Source: Alphaproteobacteria bacterium
GTDB taxonomy: Bacteria; Pseudomonadota; Alphaproteobacteria; Micavibrionales; Micavibrionaceae
DNA: 33,897 nucleotides
Assembly (NCBI GenBank): GCA_017999645.1
Contig: JAGNLJ010000016.1
Coordinates: 1-33,897 of the forward strand
Direction: 5' to 3'
The position numbers and the translations under genes were made by a program. Positions 1 to 9,243 of the stretch are shown one piece after another. The notes beneath the pieces were generated by a model. The model was not told the origin of the DNA and ran no database searches. It was given only the letters and a program-made list of their open reading frames with translations. Position 1 is the stretch's first letter, and the number at the start of each line of letters is the position of its first letter.

Positions 1-1
1 G

Positions 2-829
2 AATAATGTCGAGCACCGCGCGCCGGTCAAGGTGAAGGATTTTTCGGTCGATGAAAATGCGGCGCACGTTATTTTAGACGACGGCGAAACAATTAACGCA
101 AAACTCGTCGTCGGCGCGGACGGCAGGAATTCTTTCACGCGCGAATGGATGGACGTTCCTGTGCGCACGCGCAATTACAGACAGCGCGCCATCGTCTTCA
201 CCGCCGCGCATGAAAATCCGCATGACAATATTGCCGTCGAGCATTTCCGTCCCGAAGGCCCGTTTGCGATTTTGCCGATGGCAGATAGCGAAGAGGGAAC
301 GCACCGCTCCTCCGTCGTTTTCACCGAGCACGGGCCAGAGAAAAATTCTTTCATGCGTCTGAGCGATGCCGATTTCAACGCCGAGCTGAACCGCCGCTTT
401 CCTGAAAATTACGGGCGGGTGGAATTAATCGGCCGCCGGGCGTCGCACCCTTTAAGCCTCGTCCATGCGGCCAGCTACATAGCCCCCCGCATGGCCCTTA
501 TTGCCGACGCGGCGCACGCCATTCACCCCGTGGCCGGGCAGGGGCTTAATCTCGGCTTTCGGGACGTAAAGGCCCTGGCGGACCTCGTAAAAGAGGCTAA
601 AGCGGACCCCGGCGAGACCGATATTCTGGAAAAATACCAGCGGGCGCGGCGGTTCGATAATATGAGCATGGTGGCGGTCACGGACGGGCTGGTGCGGCTC
701 TTTTCCAATGATCGTCCCGGGGCTCGTTATTTAAGGCGTGCAGGCCTTAAAATCGTGTCCAAACTCCCCGCCGCCAAGCGGTTTTTGATCGGCCGGGCGA
801 TGGGGGATATAGGCAAAAACGGGGGCTGA
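2..829 (+). CDS. UbiH/UbiF/Coq6-type FAD-dependent monooxygenase, 3' part
   Basis: The reading frame is open from the window edge, so the 5' end is missing, including the N-terminal dinucleotide-binding GxGxxG. What remains is the rear of a flavoprotein aromatic hydroxylase of the ubiquinone-biosynthesis family. Two signatures are visible: a VVGADG segment near bases 110-128 (the family's DG motif), and near bases 500-565 a D-A-A-H-x-x-H-P-x-x-G-Q-G-x-N-L-G stretch, the second FAD-ribose motif typical of UbiH/UbiF/Coq6. Such enzymes hydroxylate the ring of the quinone precursor with O2 and NAD(P)H at the inner membrane. Which ring carbon is modified cannot be told from this fragment. About 276 residues are present of the roughly 400 usual for the family. 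The next gene has its own promoter, so this is probably the end of an upstream transcript. Confidence 0.88.
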   Translation, partial: NNVEHRAPVKVKDFSVDENAAHVILDDGETINAKLVVGADGRNSFTREWMDVPVRTRNYRQRAIVFTAAHENPHDNIAVEHFRPEGPFAILPMADSEEGTHRSSVVFTEHGPEKNSFMRLSDADFNAELNRRFPENYGRVELIGRRASHPLSLVHAASYIAPRMALIADAAHAIHPVAGQGLNLGFRDVKALADLVKEAKADPGETDILEKYQRARRFDNMSMVAVTDGLVRLFSNDRPGARYLRRAGLKIVSKLPAAKRFLIGRAMGDIGKNGG

Positions 830-848
830 AGGCCTGTTAATAATTATT

Positions 849-877
849 TTGACAGACCCGGCAAACCCCGCTATAAA
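849..877 (+). promoter_or_regulatory. Sigma-70 promoter of the rpmH operon
   Basis: The -35 is TTGACA (849-854), matching consensus 6 of 6, and the -10 is TATAAA (872-877), matching 5 of 6, with a 17-base spacer. Transcription would start near 884. An AGGA ribosome-binding site (891-894) lies 8 bases before the rpmH start. This is the clearest housekeeping promoter in the window and fits a highly expressed ribosomal-protein operon. Confidence 0.85.
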
Positions 878-902
878 ACCCGGACTTTAAAGGAATAAGA
901 CC

Positions 903-1037
903 ATGAAACGCACATACCAGCCCAGCCGCCTGATCCGCAAGCGCCGTCACGGATTCCGCTCGCGTATGGCCACGAAACAGGGCCGCGCCGTCCTCGCACG
1001 CCGCCGCTCCAAGGGCCGTAAGAAGCTGAGCGCTTAA
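903..1037 (+). CDS. rpmH: 50S ribosomal protein L34
   Basis: This is a 44-residue, strongly basic protein starting MKRTYQPS and ending KKLSA, with the MATKQGR and RRRSKGRKK segments diagnostic of bacterial L34. The length is normal for the family. It is a component of the large ribosomal subunit. An AGGA ribosome-binding site sits 8 bases upstream, and the gene is first in an operon with rnpA 16 bases downstream, the order conserved in most bacteria. Confidence 0.98.
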   Translation: MKRTYQPSRLIRKRRHGFRSRMATKQGRAVLARRRSKGRKKLSA

Positions 1038-1053
1038 CTAAAGGGGCCGCCCC

Positions 1054-1401
1054 ATGCATGAAGGGCAGCCGTTTGAAACCCTCAAAAACCGCGCAGATTT
1101 TGTAACGCTCAATAGAAAAGCGCGTAAATGGACCGCGCCCGGTGTGGTCGTACAGGCCCTGCCGAATGAGCTCGGCACCATCCGCATCGGCTATACCGTC
1201 ACCAAAAAAACCGAAAGCTCGTCCGTCAAGCGCAACCGCATCAAAAGACGCCTGCGCGCCGCTGCCGCTGCCGTCCTGCCTGAGGCCACGCCAGGGCATG
1301 ATTACGTCCTGATCGGCCGCCCGATGTCAGCGACGAGGCCTTATGAGACGCTGTGTGGCGATCTGCGCTGGTGCCTTGAAAAACTGGGGTGCCGGAAATG
1401 A
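1054..1401 (+). CDS. rnpA: Ribonuclease P protein component
   Basis: This 115-residue basic protein is the cofactor of the RNase P ribozyme, which trims tRNA 5' leaders. The arginine-rich RNR signature appears as [10 protein letters not shown] near residues 58-67, preceded by the RIGYTVTKK strand typical of the family. It lies 16 bases after rpmH and its stop codon overlaps the start of yidD, so the genes are translationally coupled. The RNA partner rnpB is not in the window. Confidence 0.96.
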   Translation: MHEGQPFETLKNRADFVTLNRKARKWTAPGVVVQALPNELGTIRIGYTVTKKTESSSVKRNRIKRRLRAAAAAVLPEATPGHDYVLIGRPMSATRPYETLCGDLRWCLEKLGCRK

Positions 1402-1691
1402 TGAAATATATTGCCGCCCTCCCGATCCGCTTCTACCGCGCGGCCATATCGCCGCTGCTGGCCCCAAGCTGCCGTTTTCACCCAACCTGCTCGTCTTATG
1501 CGCTGGAGGCTATTGAGCGCCATGGCGCCCTGAAGGGCGGGATTCTCGCGTGTTTCAGGCTGGTAAAATGCCACCCATGGTATCGCGCAGGCTTTAGCGA
1601 TCCCGTGCCAGATAAATTCACTTGGGCGTTTGCGTGGGGGAACCTGCTGCGCTATAAACGCGGAGCAAACGAGGCCGGAAAAACAAGATGA
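1398..1691 (+). CDS. yidD: Membrane protein insertion efficiency factor YidD
   Basis: YidD is a small, inner-membrane-associated protein of about 97 residues that helps YidC-dependent membrane insertion. The family core is present: P-S-C-R-F-x-P-T-C-S-x-Y-A near residues 25-37 and K-C-H-P-W near residues 55-59. I start it at the ATG (1398) overlapping the rnpA stop. A GTG at 1389 in the same frame would add three residues, and a second ATG follows directly at 1401. Its end overlaps yidC by four bases (ATGA), so it is coupled to its functional partner. Confidence 0.95.
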   Translation: MMKYIAALPIRFYRAAISPLLAPSCRFHPTCSSYALEAIERHGALKGGILACFRLVKCHPWYRAGFSDPVPDKFTWAFAWGNLLRYKRGANEAGKTR

Positions 1692-3610
1692 AAACCACCG
1701 ATCCGAACAACATCCACCCGCAGGACATGCGTAACCTGTTTATCTTTTTCCTGGCGGCGGTCATCGTCTATTTCCTCTATACGCACATGATCATCAAGCC
1801 ACAGCAGCAGCAACTGCGCGAGGCGCAGAAGGAATATCTGCAGGTCGAGGCGCAAAAACCCGAAGCGCCGACCAAAATGCTGCCACGGGACGAAGCGCTG
1901 GATGAAAGCCCGCGGGTTTCCATCGAGAACGGAGTCATCTACGGATCGATCGCGCTTCGCGGCGCAAGGCTGGATGACATTTCTTTCCATGAATATTACA
2001 AGACGCTCGCCAAGCAGGAGAATGTTGATCTGCTTTCGCCGAAGAACAGCGAGTTCCCGCGCTACATCGAATATGGCTGGGTGCCTGTCGATGCGAAAAC
2101 AAAAGTGCCGGACGGCGACACGCTCTGGCGTGCGCAGGGCAACGACAAGCTCACGAAAGAAAATCCGGTTTTGTTGACATGGGATAACGGGCAGGGCCTG
2201 CGCTTCGAAAGACTCTACACAATCGATGACGCGTACCTGATCACCATCGACCAGAAAGTGGTCAATAATTCCGGCGCTTCTGTCACGCTGCATCCTTATG
2301 GTCTGGTAACGCAGACCGGCCACCCGCCTTTCTACGAGGGTCTCTGGATTTCGCATGAAGGCCCGATTGGCTTCATCGGTGACAAGCTGATGGAAGTAAA
2401 ATACCAGAAACTCTGGAAGGAACCGACGCACGAATTCACCGGCGCGCAAGGCTGGGCGGGCATCACAGATAAATACTGGCTGACGGCATTGATGCCGGCG
2501 CAAGGCATCGACACGAAATACCGCGTGAGCCGCACAGGCGACGTGCCGGGCAAGCGCAAGAAGGGCGAGCCGCTGCCCAAGGACTGGGGCAAGTACCAGG
2601 TTGATTTCACCGGCGACGCTGTAACGATTGAGGCGGGCGCAAGCGGTAGCAGCGTCAGCCATATGTTCACGGGTGCGAAGGAAGTCATCAAGCTCAACGA
2701 ATACAGCAGGAAAACAGGCGTGCCGAATTTCAACATGGCGGTGGATTTCGGCTGGTTCTGGTTCATGACCAAGCCGTTTTTCTACATCCTGCATTTCTTC
2801 GACACCCATATCGGCAATATGGGTATTGCGATTATCCTGCTGACCATCGTGATCCGCAGCGCTGTGTTCCCGCTGACGAACGTCTCGTACCGCTCCTTCG
2901 CGAAAATGAAAAAAGTTTCGCCGCAGGTTCTGGAGCTACGCAAATCATACGGCGAGGACAAGAAAAAACTTCAGGAAGAACTGGTGAAATTATATGAGCG
3001 CGAGGGCGTCAATCCGCTTGCCGGGTGTTTCCCGATCCTCGTCCAGATCCCGATTTTCTTCTCGCTTTATAAAGTGCTGGTCATCACCATCGAAATGCGC
3101 CACGCGCCGTTCTTCGGCTGGATCCACGATCTCTCCGCCGCCGATCCGACGAATATTTTCAATCTCTTCGGCATGATCCCATGGGACCCGCCCGTGTTCA
3201 TGCATATCGGCATCTGGCCGCTTCTGATGATGTCGCTGATGTATGTACAGAAACAACTTAATCCCCCTCCGCAGGACCCGATCCAGCGTGACATGACATT
3301 ATATATGCCGCTGGTGCTGACCTATATCATGGCGAAATTCGCGGCCGGCCTTGTCGTGTACTGGACGTTCAGCGCCTTGATCGGCGTCATCCAGCAGATC
3401 ATCATCATGAAATCCCTCAACGTGCCGATCCATCTGTTCGGCGAGAGCGAGGAAGAGAAAAAGCTTGATGAAGCGATCAAGGAAGGTCCTGCCGTTCACC
3501 CGCTGCTCGAAATGGCTGAGAAGGACGCCGCTGAAACGCTCTTCGGCGACGACGACCCTAACAAGCCGACGGTTTCGTCCCCTAAAGGCCGCCGTAAAAA
3601 GAAAAAGTAA
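1688..3610 (+). CDS. yidC: Membrane protein insertase YidC
   Basis: YidC/Oxa1 inserts and folds inner-membrane proteins, alone or with SecYEG. The 640-residue length fits the Gram-negative type: an N-terminal membrane anchor (about residues 16-35), a large periplasmic beta domain (about 60-350), and the conserved five-helix insertase core from about residue 355. The core begins with the [11 protein letters not shown] helix. The following VIRS segment carries the conserved arginine of the hydrophilic groove, and [14 protein letters not shown] comes before the next helices. The C-terminus ends in a run of Arg/Lys, seen in several alphaproteobacterial YidCs and thought to contact ribosomes. Gene order yidD-yidC-engB is classical. 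A long open frame antisense to the first half is a codon-bias shadow. Confidence 0.98.
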   Translation: MKTTDPNNIHPQDMRNLFIFFLAAVIVYFLYTHMIIKPQQQQLREAQKEYLQVEAQKPEAPTKMLPRDEALDESPRVSIENGVIYGSIALRGARLDDISFHEYYKTLAKQENVDLLSPKNSEFPRYIEYGWVPVDAKTKVPDGDTLWRAQGNDKLTKENPVLLTWDNGQGLRFERLYTIDDAYLITIDQKVVNNSGASVTLHPYGLVTQTGHPPFYEGLWISHEGPIGFIGDKLMEVKYQKLWKEPTHEFTGAQGWAGITDKYWLTALMPAQGIDTKYRVSRTGDVPGKRKKGEPLPKDWGKYQVDFTGDAVTIEAGASGSSVSHMFTGAKEVIKLNEYSRKTGVPNFNMAVDFGWFWFMTKPFFYILHFFDTHIGNMGIAIILLTIVIRSAVFPLTNVSYRSFAKMKKVSPQVLELRKSYGEDKKKLQEELVKLYEREGVNPLAGCFPILVQIPIFFSLYKVLVITIEMRHAPFFGWIHDLSAADPTNIFNLFGMIPWDPPVFMHIGIWPLLMMSLMYVQKQLNPPPQDPIQRDMTLYMPLVLTYIMAKFAAGLVVYWTFSALIGVIQQIIIMKSLNVPIHLFGESEEEKKLDEAIKEGPAVHPLLEMAEKDAAETLFGDDDPNKPTVSSPKGRRKKKK

Positions 3611-3615
3611 ATCCC

Positions 3616-4218
3616 ATGCTCAGCCCGTCAGAACATCTATTTGCCGGCCCCTGCGATTTCATCTGGGGCGCGGCGAGCGCGAATAATCTGCCCGACGCGA
3701 CCTTGTCCGAGATTGCCTTCGCTGGTCGCTCGAATGTCGGCAAATCCTCGCTGATCAATGCGCTGACGAGGCGCAAGGATCTGGCGCGCACGTCGAACAC
3801 GCCGGGCCGTACGCAGCAACTCAATTTTTTCAAGATCCGCGATAAATTCCTGCTCGTCGATATGCCGGGTTACGGCTATGCGAAAGTTTCCAAGACCAGG
3901 AAAGCCGAATGGGACGCGCTGATTTTCGATTATCTGCGCGGGCGCGCGACGCTGCGCTGCGTGCTGCTGTTGATCGATTCCCGCCATGGATTTAAAGACG
4001 TCGACCGCGAGCTAATGAAAATGATGGATGAAGCCGCAGTGGCATACCGCGTGGTCCTGACGAAAACCGACAAGGCCGAAAATCTTGAAGAAATGGTTGA
4101 AACGGTCAAGGCGGAATTAAAAACCAGAACCGCCGCGCATCCCGAACCGTTGCTGACAAGCGCCGAGGAAAAAAGAGGAATTGCCGAGCTCCAGGAAATG
4201 ATCGCCGGGATTATCTAG
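3616..4218 (+). CDS. engB: Ribosome biogenesis GTP-binding protein EngB (YihA/YsxC)
   Basis: EngB is a 200-residue single-domain GTPase needed for 50S subunit assembly. All G motifs are visible: G1 GRSNVGKSS (residues 37-45), G2 TPGRTQ near 62, G3 DMPGYG near 80, G4 TKTDKA near 148 and G5 TSAEEK near 180. The length is typical. It lies 5 bases after yidC and probably closes the rpmH operon. Its TAG stop shares the palindrome CTAG with the stop of the convergent minus-strand gene. No hairpin terminator is apparent between them. Confidence 0.97.
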   Translation: MLSPSEHLFAGPCDFIWGAASANNLPDATLSEIAFAGRSNVGKSSLINALTRRKDLARTSNTPGRTQQLNFFKIRDKFLLVDMPGYGYAKVSKTRKAEWDALIFDYLRGRATLRCVLLLIDSRHGFKDVDRELMKMMDEAAVAYRVVLTKTDKAENLEEMVETVKAELKTRTAAHPEPLLTSAEEKRGIAELQEMIAGII

Positions 4219-4952
4219 CGGTCCAGCAATACAGAGTAAAATCCGAAAATATTTCCGGCCAGATCTTCGACGCAAAGCGTGGAGACATTGTGACAATCGG
4301 CGCAGACCGGTGTTCCCGGCGTTACGGTCGTGAGATTGACATTGATGCCGGTGTGATAGACATCATCGATCATCACGTTGCGGATGCTCGCGGTCATCTG
4401 CGGAATGGCCGGCGATCCTTTGACTTTCTCGTTGATCTTCTCGCAGATTTTTTCATTGATGCCGTACGCGACCAGAATGACATCTTCAAAGGGCGCTTCC
4501 GTGCCGCCCGGACCCGCCGTATTCCCGGGCCCCAGTTTTGTCCATTCGACATTGTTGAAGCGGCCCATATACCATCCGGCTTCTGGGTCGTTCCCGGTAT
4601 AGGCGGCGGCTTCTTCAGGTAGGTCTTCCGCGATCAGTCCGCCGCCGTCCGGGTGATAGACGCGCTTGATTTTGTCTGTCGTTGTCCCCGTATCGTATCC
4701 GGCGCTGCCCGGCAATGCGAAATCAAGCGTGGCGATATTCGCGCCCGAGAACATCATCTGATCGACCGAGGATTTGGCCTGCGCGGCATAGGCAATCAGT
4801 TGTGTGGCGTAAAGCTCGGCCCGTTCATCGCTTAAACTCGCAGCCTCGCCCGTGTCGGTCTGGCGCCCGAGCGTCATCGATAACGCCGCGAACAGCGCAA
4901 TCGCGATGAGTACGTAAATAAGGGCGTTTCCACGTTCTCTATTTGTTTCCAT
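4215..4952 (-). CDS. Exported or membrane-anchored pilin-like protein of unknown function
   Basis: I do not recognise a named family with certainty. From the chosen start (METNRERG) the 245-residue protein has a charged N-terminus ending in Gly, then one long hydrophobic helix (ALIYVLIAIALFAAL, about residues 10-25). This is the layout of type IV pilins and pseudopilins, but the Glu expected at mature position 5 is absent, so processing by a prepilin peptidase is doubtful. The remainder is a soluble, Gly/Asp/Thr-rich domain with a C-A-D-C pair near the C-terminus. An ATG five codons upstream (4967) is an alternative start. The gene is inverted relative to its neighbours and occupies the place where argB often follows engB in Alphaproteobacteria. 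It is divergent from rmuC. Confidence 0.75.
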   Translation of the reverse strand: METNRERGNALIYVLIAIALFAALSMTLGRQTDTGEAASLSDERAELYATQLIAYAAQAKSSVDQMMFSGANIATLDFALPGSAGYDTGTTTDKIKRVYHPDGGGLIAEDLPEEAAAYTGNDPEAGWYMGRFNNVEWTKLGPGNTAGPGGTEAPFEDVILVAYGINEKICEKINEKVKGSPAIPQMTASIRNVMIDDVYHTGINVNLTTVTPGTPVCADCHNVSTLCVEDLAGNIFGFYSVLLDR

Positions 4953-4974
4953 TTTTGAAAAGACCATATATAAT
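4946..4974 (+). promoter_or_regulatory. Candidate sigma-70 promoter for rmuC-def-fmt
   Basis: The -10 is a perfect TATAAT (4969-4974) with TTTCCA (4946-4951, 4 of 6) 17 bases upstream. Predicted initiation near 4981 leaves a short leader before the rmuC start. The element overlaps the 5' end of the divergent minus-strand gene, so the two could interfere with each other. Confidence 0.55.
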
Positions 4975-5004
4975 CCCGTCTCTGACAGGCTAGCAGAGAT
5001 GACC

Positions 5005-6159
5005 ATGGACGCAACCATTTATACAGCTTTGGGTTTTGTGATCGGCGCGTTTGTATCCGCCGCGTTTTTCGTATGGTTCGGCGGACGTTTCAAACTGACG
5101 GCACACGAAGCCGTGCAATCCGCGCATGAAGCGTTCCTCAATCTCGCCGAGCAGCGTTTGCGCGAAGCGCATAAAGACGGCGCCCATGATCTTGAAAAAC
5201 GCCAGAAGGCGGTTGCAGACATGGTCGATCCGATCGGAAAAAGTCTGAAAGATATGGAATCGAAAATTGAAAATCTCGGCAAGGCTGGCGCAGGGCTGGA
5301 ATCACAACTGAAAAATTTCGCGCAGGATCAACGCTTGCTGCGCCAGGAAACACAGAATCTTGTTTCAGCGCTTCGTAATCCTGCCGCGCGCGGACGTTGG
5401 GGCGAAATGCAGCTGCAAAGAACTTTAGAACTCACCGGCATGGTCGAAGGCCAGCATTTCATCCAGCAGATTTCAGTAAACAGCGACGGCACACGCCGGA
5501 GGCCCGATTTCATCATCCGCATGGCAGGCGGCGCTGAAATCGTGATCGACGTAAAGGCACCGATTGAGCCTTACTGGGACGCGCTTGAAAAGGCCGACAC
5601 CGAAGCCGCGCAGCGCGACGCGTCCGAAACCTTCAAGCGCAAGGTGCGCGAGCATTTGAAGGCGCTGGGATCAAAAGATTACTGGCGCAATTTCAACTCG
5701 CCCGAATTCGTCATCATGTTCCTGCCGACCGAAGGCCTCTATAGCATGGCGATCAGCAACGATCCCGGCCTGATCGAGGATGCGGCGAACAGCAATGTTA
5801 TTCTCGCCTCGCCCACCACGGTCATGGGCCTGCTGCGCATGGCGATGCATGGCTGGCAGCAGCAAAGCATGGCAGAAGAGGCGCAGCGCGTGGCACTGCT
5901 GGCGAGCGATCTTTATAACCGTATCGCCAAGTTTGGCGAGTTGATGCAAAAAGTGGGCCGTAATCTCGGCACGGCGGTGAGCGCTTATAACGAGGCCGTC
6001 GGATCGCTGGAATCCAAGCTTCTTCCGGGCGCGCGCAAATTCAAGGATTTACACGTGCAGACGGGTGGCAGAGAAATTCCCGATCTCGGTGCCGTCGATG
6101 ATGCTCCCCGCGAAATTGCCGCACCGGAGCTTCTTGAGCATCAGAAGAAACGCGCCTAG
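5005..6159 (+). CDS. rmuC: DNA recombination protein RmuC homologue
   Basis: RmuC proteins have a predicted nuclease-like fold and limit recombination at inverted repeats. This one (about 384 residues) has an N-terminal membrane helix (residues 5-25), a coiled coil (about 35-130), and the RmuC domain with R-G-R-W-G-E-M-Q near residue 130, the D-V-K-A-P segment of the putative PD-(D/E)XK-like site near residue 182, and F-L-P-T-E-G-L-Y near 235. An upstream in-frame ATG at 4999 would add two residues. I prefer 5005 because AGAG precedes it by 6 bases. It lies 9 bases before def, so the two are probably co-transcribed. Its molecular activity is inferred from the family only. Confidence 0.93.
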   Translation: MDATIYTALGFVIGAFVSAAFFVWFGGRFKLTAHEAVQSAHEAFLNLAEQRLREAHKDGAHDLEKRQKAVADMVDPIGKSLKDMESKIENLGKAGAGLESQLKNFAQDQRLLRQETQNLVSALRNPAARGRWGEMQLQRTLELTGMVEGQHFIQQISVNSDGTRRRPDFIIRMAGGAEIVIDVKAPIEPYWDALEKADTEAAQRDASETFKRKVREHLKALGSKDYWRNFNSPEFVIMFLPTEGLYSMAISNDPGLIEDAANSNVILASPTTVMGLLRMAMHGWQQQSMAEEAQRVALLASDLYNRIAKFGELMQKVGRNLGTAVSAYNEAVGSLESKLLPGARKFKDLHVQTGGREIPDLGAVDDAPREIAAPELLEHQKKRA

Positions 6160-6168
6160 ATTAATTCC

Positions 6169-6699
6169 ATGACAAGTCCTTACAAGATCATCATCGTTCC
6201 CGATCCCGTTCTGAAAGCGGTAGCGCAGCCTGTTGCAAAGGTGGACGACGCGCTGCGCAAGCAGATGGACGGCATGCTCCAGACCATGTACGACGCACCG
6301 GGCATCGGCCTCGCCGCAAATCAAATTGGATTGCTGAACCGCGTGCTGGTGATGGATCTGGCAAAGCGTAAGGAAGGTGAGCAAGAGCCGCCTAAACCTA
6401 TATTCATGGCCAACCCGGAAATCGTCTGGGAGTCCGAGGATATCAGCGTCATGGAGGAAGGGTGTCTCTCCATCCCCGGCCAGTATGCCGAAGTCGAGCG
6501 CCCGGCCATCGTCCGCGTCAAATATCTCGGCTATGACGGTCAGAGCGCGGAGCTCGAAGCCGAAGGTCTGCTTTCGCACTGTGTGCAGCACGAGATCGAC
6601 CATCTCGACGGCGTACTGTTCGTCGATCACCTCTCCTCGCTCAAGCGCAACATGATTTTGCGCAGGGTCGAAAAGCTCAAGAAACAGGAAATCATCTAG
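6169..6699 (+). CDS. def: Peptide deformylase
   Basis: Def is a metalloenzyme that removes the N-formyl group from nascent proteins. All three signature motifs are intact: GIGLAANQ (residues 45-52), EGCLS (97-101, metal ligand Cys99) and HEIDH (141-145, metal ligands His141 and His145, catalytic Glu142). The 176-residue length is normal for a type 1B enzyme. Its stop overlaps the GTG start of fmt by one base, coupling the enzyme that removes formyl groups to the one that adds them to the initiator tRNA. Confidence 0.98.
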   Translation: MTSPYKIIIVPDPVLKAVAQPVAKVDDALRKQMDGMLQTMYDAPGIGLAANQIGLLNRVLVMDLAKRKEGEQEPPKPIFMANPEIVWESEDISVMEEGCLSIPGQYAEVERPAIVRVKYLGYDGQSAELEAEGLLSHCVQHEIDHLDGVLFVDHLSSLKRNMILRRVEKLKKQEII

Positions 6700-7613
6700 T
6701 GAGTGCGCTCCGTATTGTTTTCATGGGAACGCCTGATTTCGCGGTTCCCGCTTTGAAAGCCCTGCACGATGCAGGTCATGAGATCCCTGCCGTCTATTCG
6801 CAGCCGCCAAGACCCAAGGGGCGCGGTCAGCAGGTGCAGAAATCGCCGGTGCATCTCTATGCAGAAGAAAACGGTATTCCGGTCTATAATCCCAAATCGC
6901 TGAAGAACGCCGACGCGCAAGAAGAGTTTAAAAAACTGAACGCCGATGTCGCGGTTGTCGCGGCCTATGGCCTGATTTTGCCGAAGGCTGTTCTGGACGC
7001 GCCGAAATATGGCTGCATCAATATTCATGCGTCTTTGCTGCCACGCTGGCGCGGCGCATCACCTATCCAGCACGCGATCTGGTCGGGCGATTCCGAAACC
7101 GGCATTACGCTCATGCAGATGGATGAAGGGCTGGATACGGGCGCTGTGATTACGATGGAGCGCATCGCGATCACGGACAAAACGACATCATCGTCGCTGC
7201 ACGATGAACTGTCCGCGCTCGGCGGAAAAATGATTATGAAGGCAATAGATGAGCTTGCCAAAAACGGCGCGCTGAAATCAACAAAACAGAACGACGACAG
7301 CACCTACGCGCCCATGCTGAAAAAAGAGAACGGGAAAATTAACTGGAGCCTGAGTGCCGCCATGATCGACCGCCAGATCCGCGCGCTTAACCCATGGCCC
7401 GGCACCTGGGCAGAATTCGAAGGCAAACGCATCAGGATTCTTGCGGCGGAAATTTCACCCGCGAAAGGCAATCCCGGCGAAATTCTCGACCGTCACGGCA
7501 ATATCGGCCACGGCTTGAAAATTCTGAAGATCCAGCCGGAAGGCAAGAATGCGATGGATTTCTCTGCCGCCGTGAATGGCGGTTACCTGAAAGTCGGTGG
7601 GATTTTCACATGA
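6699..7613 (+). CDS. fmt: Methionyl-tRNA formyltransferase
   Basis: Fmt transfers a formyl group from 10-formyl-tetrahydrofolate to Met-tRNA(fMet). The catalytic triad typical of the fold is present as Asn108, His110 (in INIHASLLP) and Asp146 (in DEGLDTG). The SLLPRWRG loop of the folate site is intact, and a C-terminal OB-like domain follows after about residue 205. The length of 304 residues is standard. The start is GTG, overlapping the def stop by one base. The following transporter gene overlaps it by four bases. Confidence 0.98.
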   Translation: MSALRIVFMGTPDFAVPALKALHDAGHEIPAVYSQPPRPKGRGQQVQKSPVHLYAEENGIPVYNPKSLKNADAQEEFKKLNADVAVVAAYGLILPKAVLDAPKYGCINIHASLLPRWRGASPIQHAIWSGDSETGITLMQMDEGLDTGAVITMERIAITDKTTSSSLHDELSALGGKMIMKAIDELAKNGALKSTKQNDDSTYAPMLKKENGKINWSLSAAMIDRQIRALNPWPGTWAEFEGKRIRILAAEISPAKGNPGEILDRHGNIGHGLKILKIQPEGKNAMDFSAAVNGGYLKVGGIFT

Positions 7614-8479
7614 AAGGGACTTTGACTGGACTTGGTGCCGTACTGATATGGTGCGTGACGACATTGCTCGTGGCTTATATAACGGCGCTTCCACCGGTGG
7701 AATTTGTCGGTCTGATTTTTTTCTTCGGTTATGTTTCGATGACGTTTCTGCAGTTATATAATGGCGAAGATATTCGCTCTTATTGGCGTCAGCCGGTGAA
7801 GTATTACTTATTCTGGCTGGGCACGGCGGGAATTTATACGATTATACTTTTTGTGTCCTACAGTCTTGTGCCGTTTTTCGAGGCGAATATCCTCAATCAC
7901 ACTTGGCCGGTGCTATTGATCGTTTTTACCGCGCTTCTTCATAACGAGCGCGTGACGGCGATCCAGATTTTCGGCGGTATTGTCAGTTTCGCAGGTGTCG
8001 TCGCCATCTTCATGCCAACGGGCGATGTGCCGTTGTTCGGCGATTTCCATTTCGGTCACGCGCTCGCAATTGGTTCGGCATCGCTGTGGTCCGCTTATTC
8101 AGCTTACGCGAAAAGGATAAGTTATCCCGTTGGTTTCCTCGCGCCGGTTTTCCTGATTTTTTCAGCCATATGTTTTGTACTGCATTTTGCGTTTGAGCCG
8201 ACTGTGTGGCCTGGAAATTTTGAATGGATGATCATCATTATTCTTGGCGTCGCGCGCATATCGTACCTGATGTGGGATTACGGCATGAAGCATGGCGATG
8301 TCGTGCTTCTTGCTTCGATCTGCTATTTTTTGCCGCTGGCAACTTCATTGCTTCTGGCTGCTTTCGGCTTTGGCCCGGCCACGCCCATGATCGGTATCGG
8401 TGCGGCCTTGATCGCCGGAGGGTGTTTAATCGTTAATTACGAGAATATAAAAATGCTTTTGCAGAGGCGCGCTTCATGA
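7610..8479 (+). CDS. EamA/DMT-superfamily membrane transporter
   Basis: This 289-residue, very hydrophobic protein has about ten predicted membrane helices in two halves, as in the drug/metabolite transporter (EamA) family. The second half begins near residue 145 with the helix containing ALAIGSASLWSAYSAY, a typical second EamA repeat. It ends in a short basic tail. The start is the ATG overlapping the fmt stop (ATGA), and the stop overlaps truA in the same way, so it is co-translated with formylation and tRNA-modification genes without an obvious functional link. The substrate cannot be inferred. A longer in-frame opening upstream only covers the fmt 3' end and is not the real start. Confidence 0.88.
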   Translation: MKGTLTGLGAVLIWCVTTLLVAYITALPPVEFVGLIFFFGYVSMTFLQLYNGEDIRSYWRQPVKYYLFWLGTAGIYTIILFVSYSLVPFFEANILNHTWPVLLIVFTALLHNERVTAIQIFGGIVSFAGVVAIFMPTGDVPLFGDFHFGHALAIGSASLWSAYSAYAKRISYPVGFLAPVFLIFSAICFVLHFAFEPTVWPGNFEWMIIIILGVARISYLMWDYGMKHGDVVLLASICYFLPLATSLLLAAFGFGPATPMIGIGAALIAGGCLIVNYENIKMLLQRRAS

Positions 8480-9243
8480 CCCGCTGGAAACTCACCATTG
8501 AATATGTCGGCACGAATTATTCCGGCTGGCAGCGCCAGGAAGAGGGCGTGCCAAGTGTGCAGGCGGCGATCGAAGCAGCGATCAAAAAATTCTGCCAGCA
8601 AGACATCACCATTCATGTCGCAGGCCGCACCGATGCAGGCGTGCACGCGAAAGGCCAGGTCGCGCATTTCGATCTTGATTACGGCACGCGGAAACTCGAA
8701 GGCTTCGATTTGATGAAGGCGCTGAATGCGCATCTCAAGCCGCAGCCCATCGGCATCATCAAGGCCGAAACAGTGCCGGGTGATTTCCATGCCCGGTTCA
8801 ATGCGAAGAATAAATTGTACCAGTACCGGATTTTAAATCGCTCGGCGTTCCCGACCTTCGAGCAGGGCCTCGTCTGGCACTTCAAACGCCCACTCGATGT
8901 CGCGGCGATGAAAGAGGCGGCGAAGCATCTTCTCGGCCATCACGATTTTACGACGTTCAGGGATTCGGAATGCCAGGCGAAATCGCCGGAGCGGACATTG
9001 GACCGTCTTGAAATCACAGAAAAAGATTACGACGAAAGCGGCGGGCGCGAAATTCTGATCGAGGCCGAGGCGCGCTCTTTCCTGCATCACATGATGCGGA
9101 ATATCACCGGGACGCTGGTGATGGTCGGCGAGGGGAAATGGAAGCCGGGCGACGTCAAAACCGCCCTCGAGGCCCGCGACCGGACAAAAGGCGGCCCGAC
9201 CGCGCCACCCGATGGTCTCACGCTTGTCAGGGTCGATTATTAG
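8476..9243 (+). CDS. truA: tRNA pseudouridine(38-40) synthase TruA
   Basis: TruA isomerises uridines 38-40 in the anticodon arm of tRNAs. The catalytic aspartate is Asp53 in the motif GRTDAGVHA, and the N-terminal EYVGTNYSGWQRQ strand and the later RSFLHHMMRNITGTL segment are characteristic. The 255-residue length is normal. It overlaps the preceding transporter gene by four bases and is probably the last gene of the rmuC-def-fmt operon. No strong terminator hairpin is visible after it. Confidence 0.97.
   Translation: MTRWKLTIEYVGTNYSGWQRQEEGVPSVQAAIEAAIKKFCQQDITIHVAGRTDAGVHAKGQVAHFDLDYGTRKLEGFDLMKALNAHLKPQPIGIIKAETVPGDFHARFNAKNKLYQYRILNRSAFPTFEQGLVWHFKRPLDVAAMKEAAKHLLGHHDFTTFRDSECQAKSPERTLDRLEITEKDYDESGGREILIEAEARSFLHHMMRNITGTLVMVGEGKWKPGDVKTALEARDRTKGGPTAPPDGLTLVRVDY

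Noticed and set aside
1652-2809. 385-codon open frame antisense to yidC
   Set aside because: It is a shadow of a certain gene and its His/Arg-rich composition is typical of reversed codon bias.
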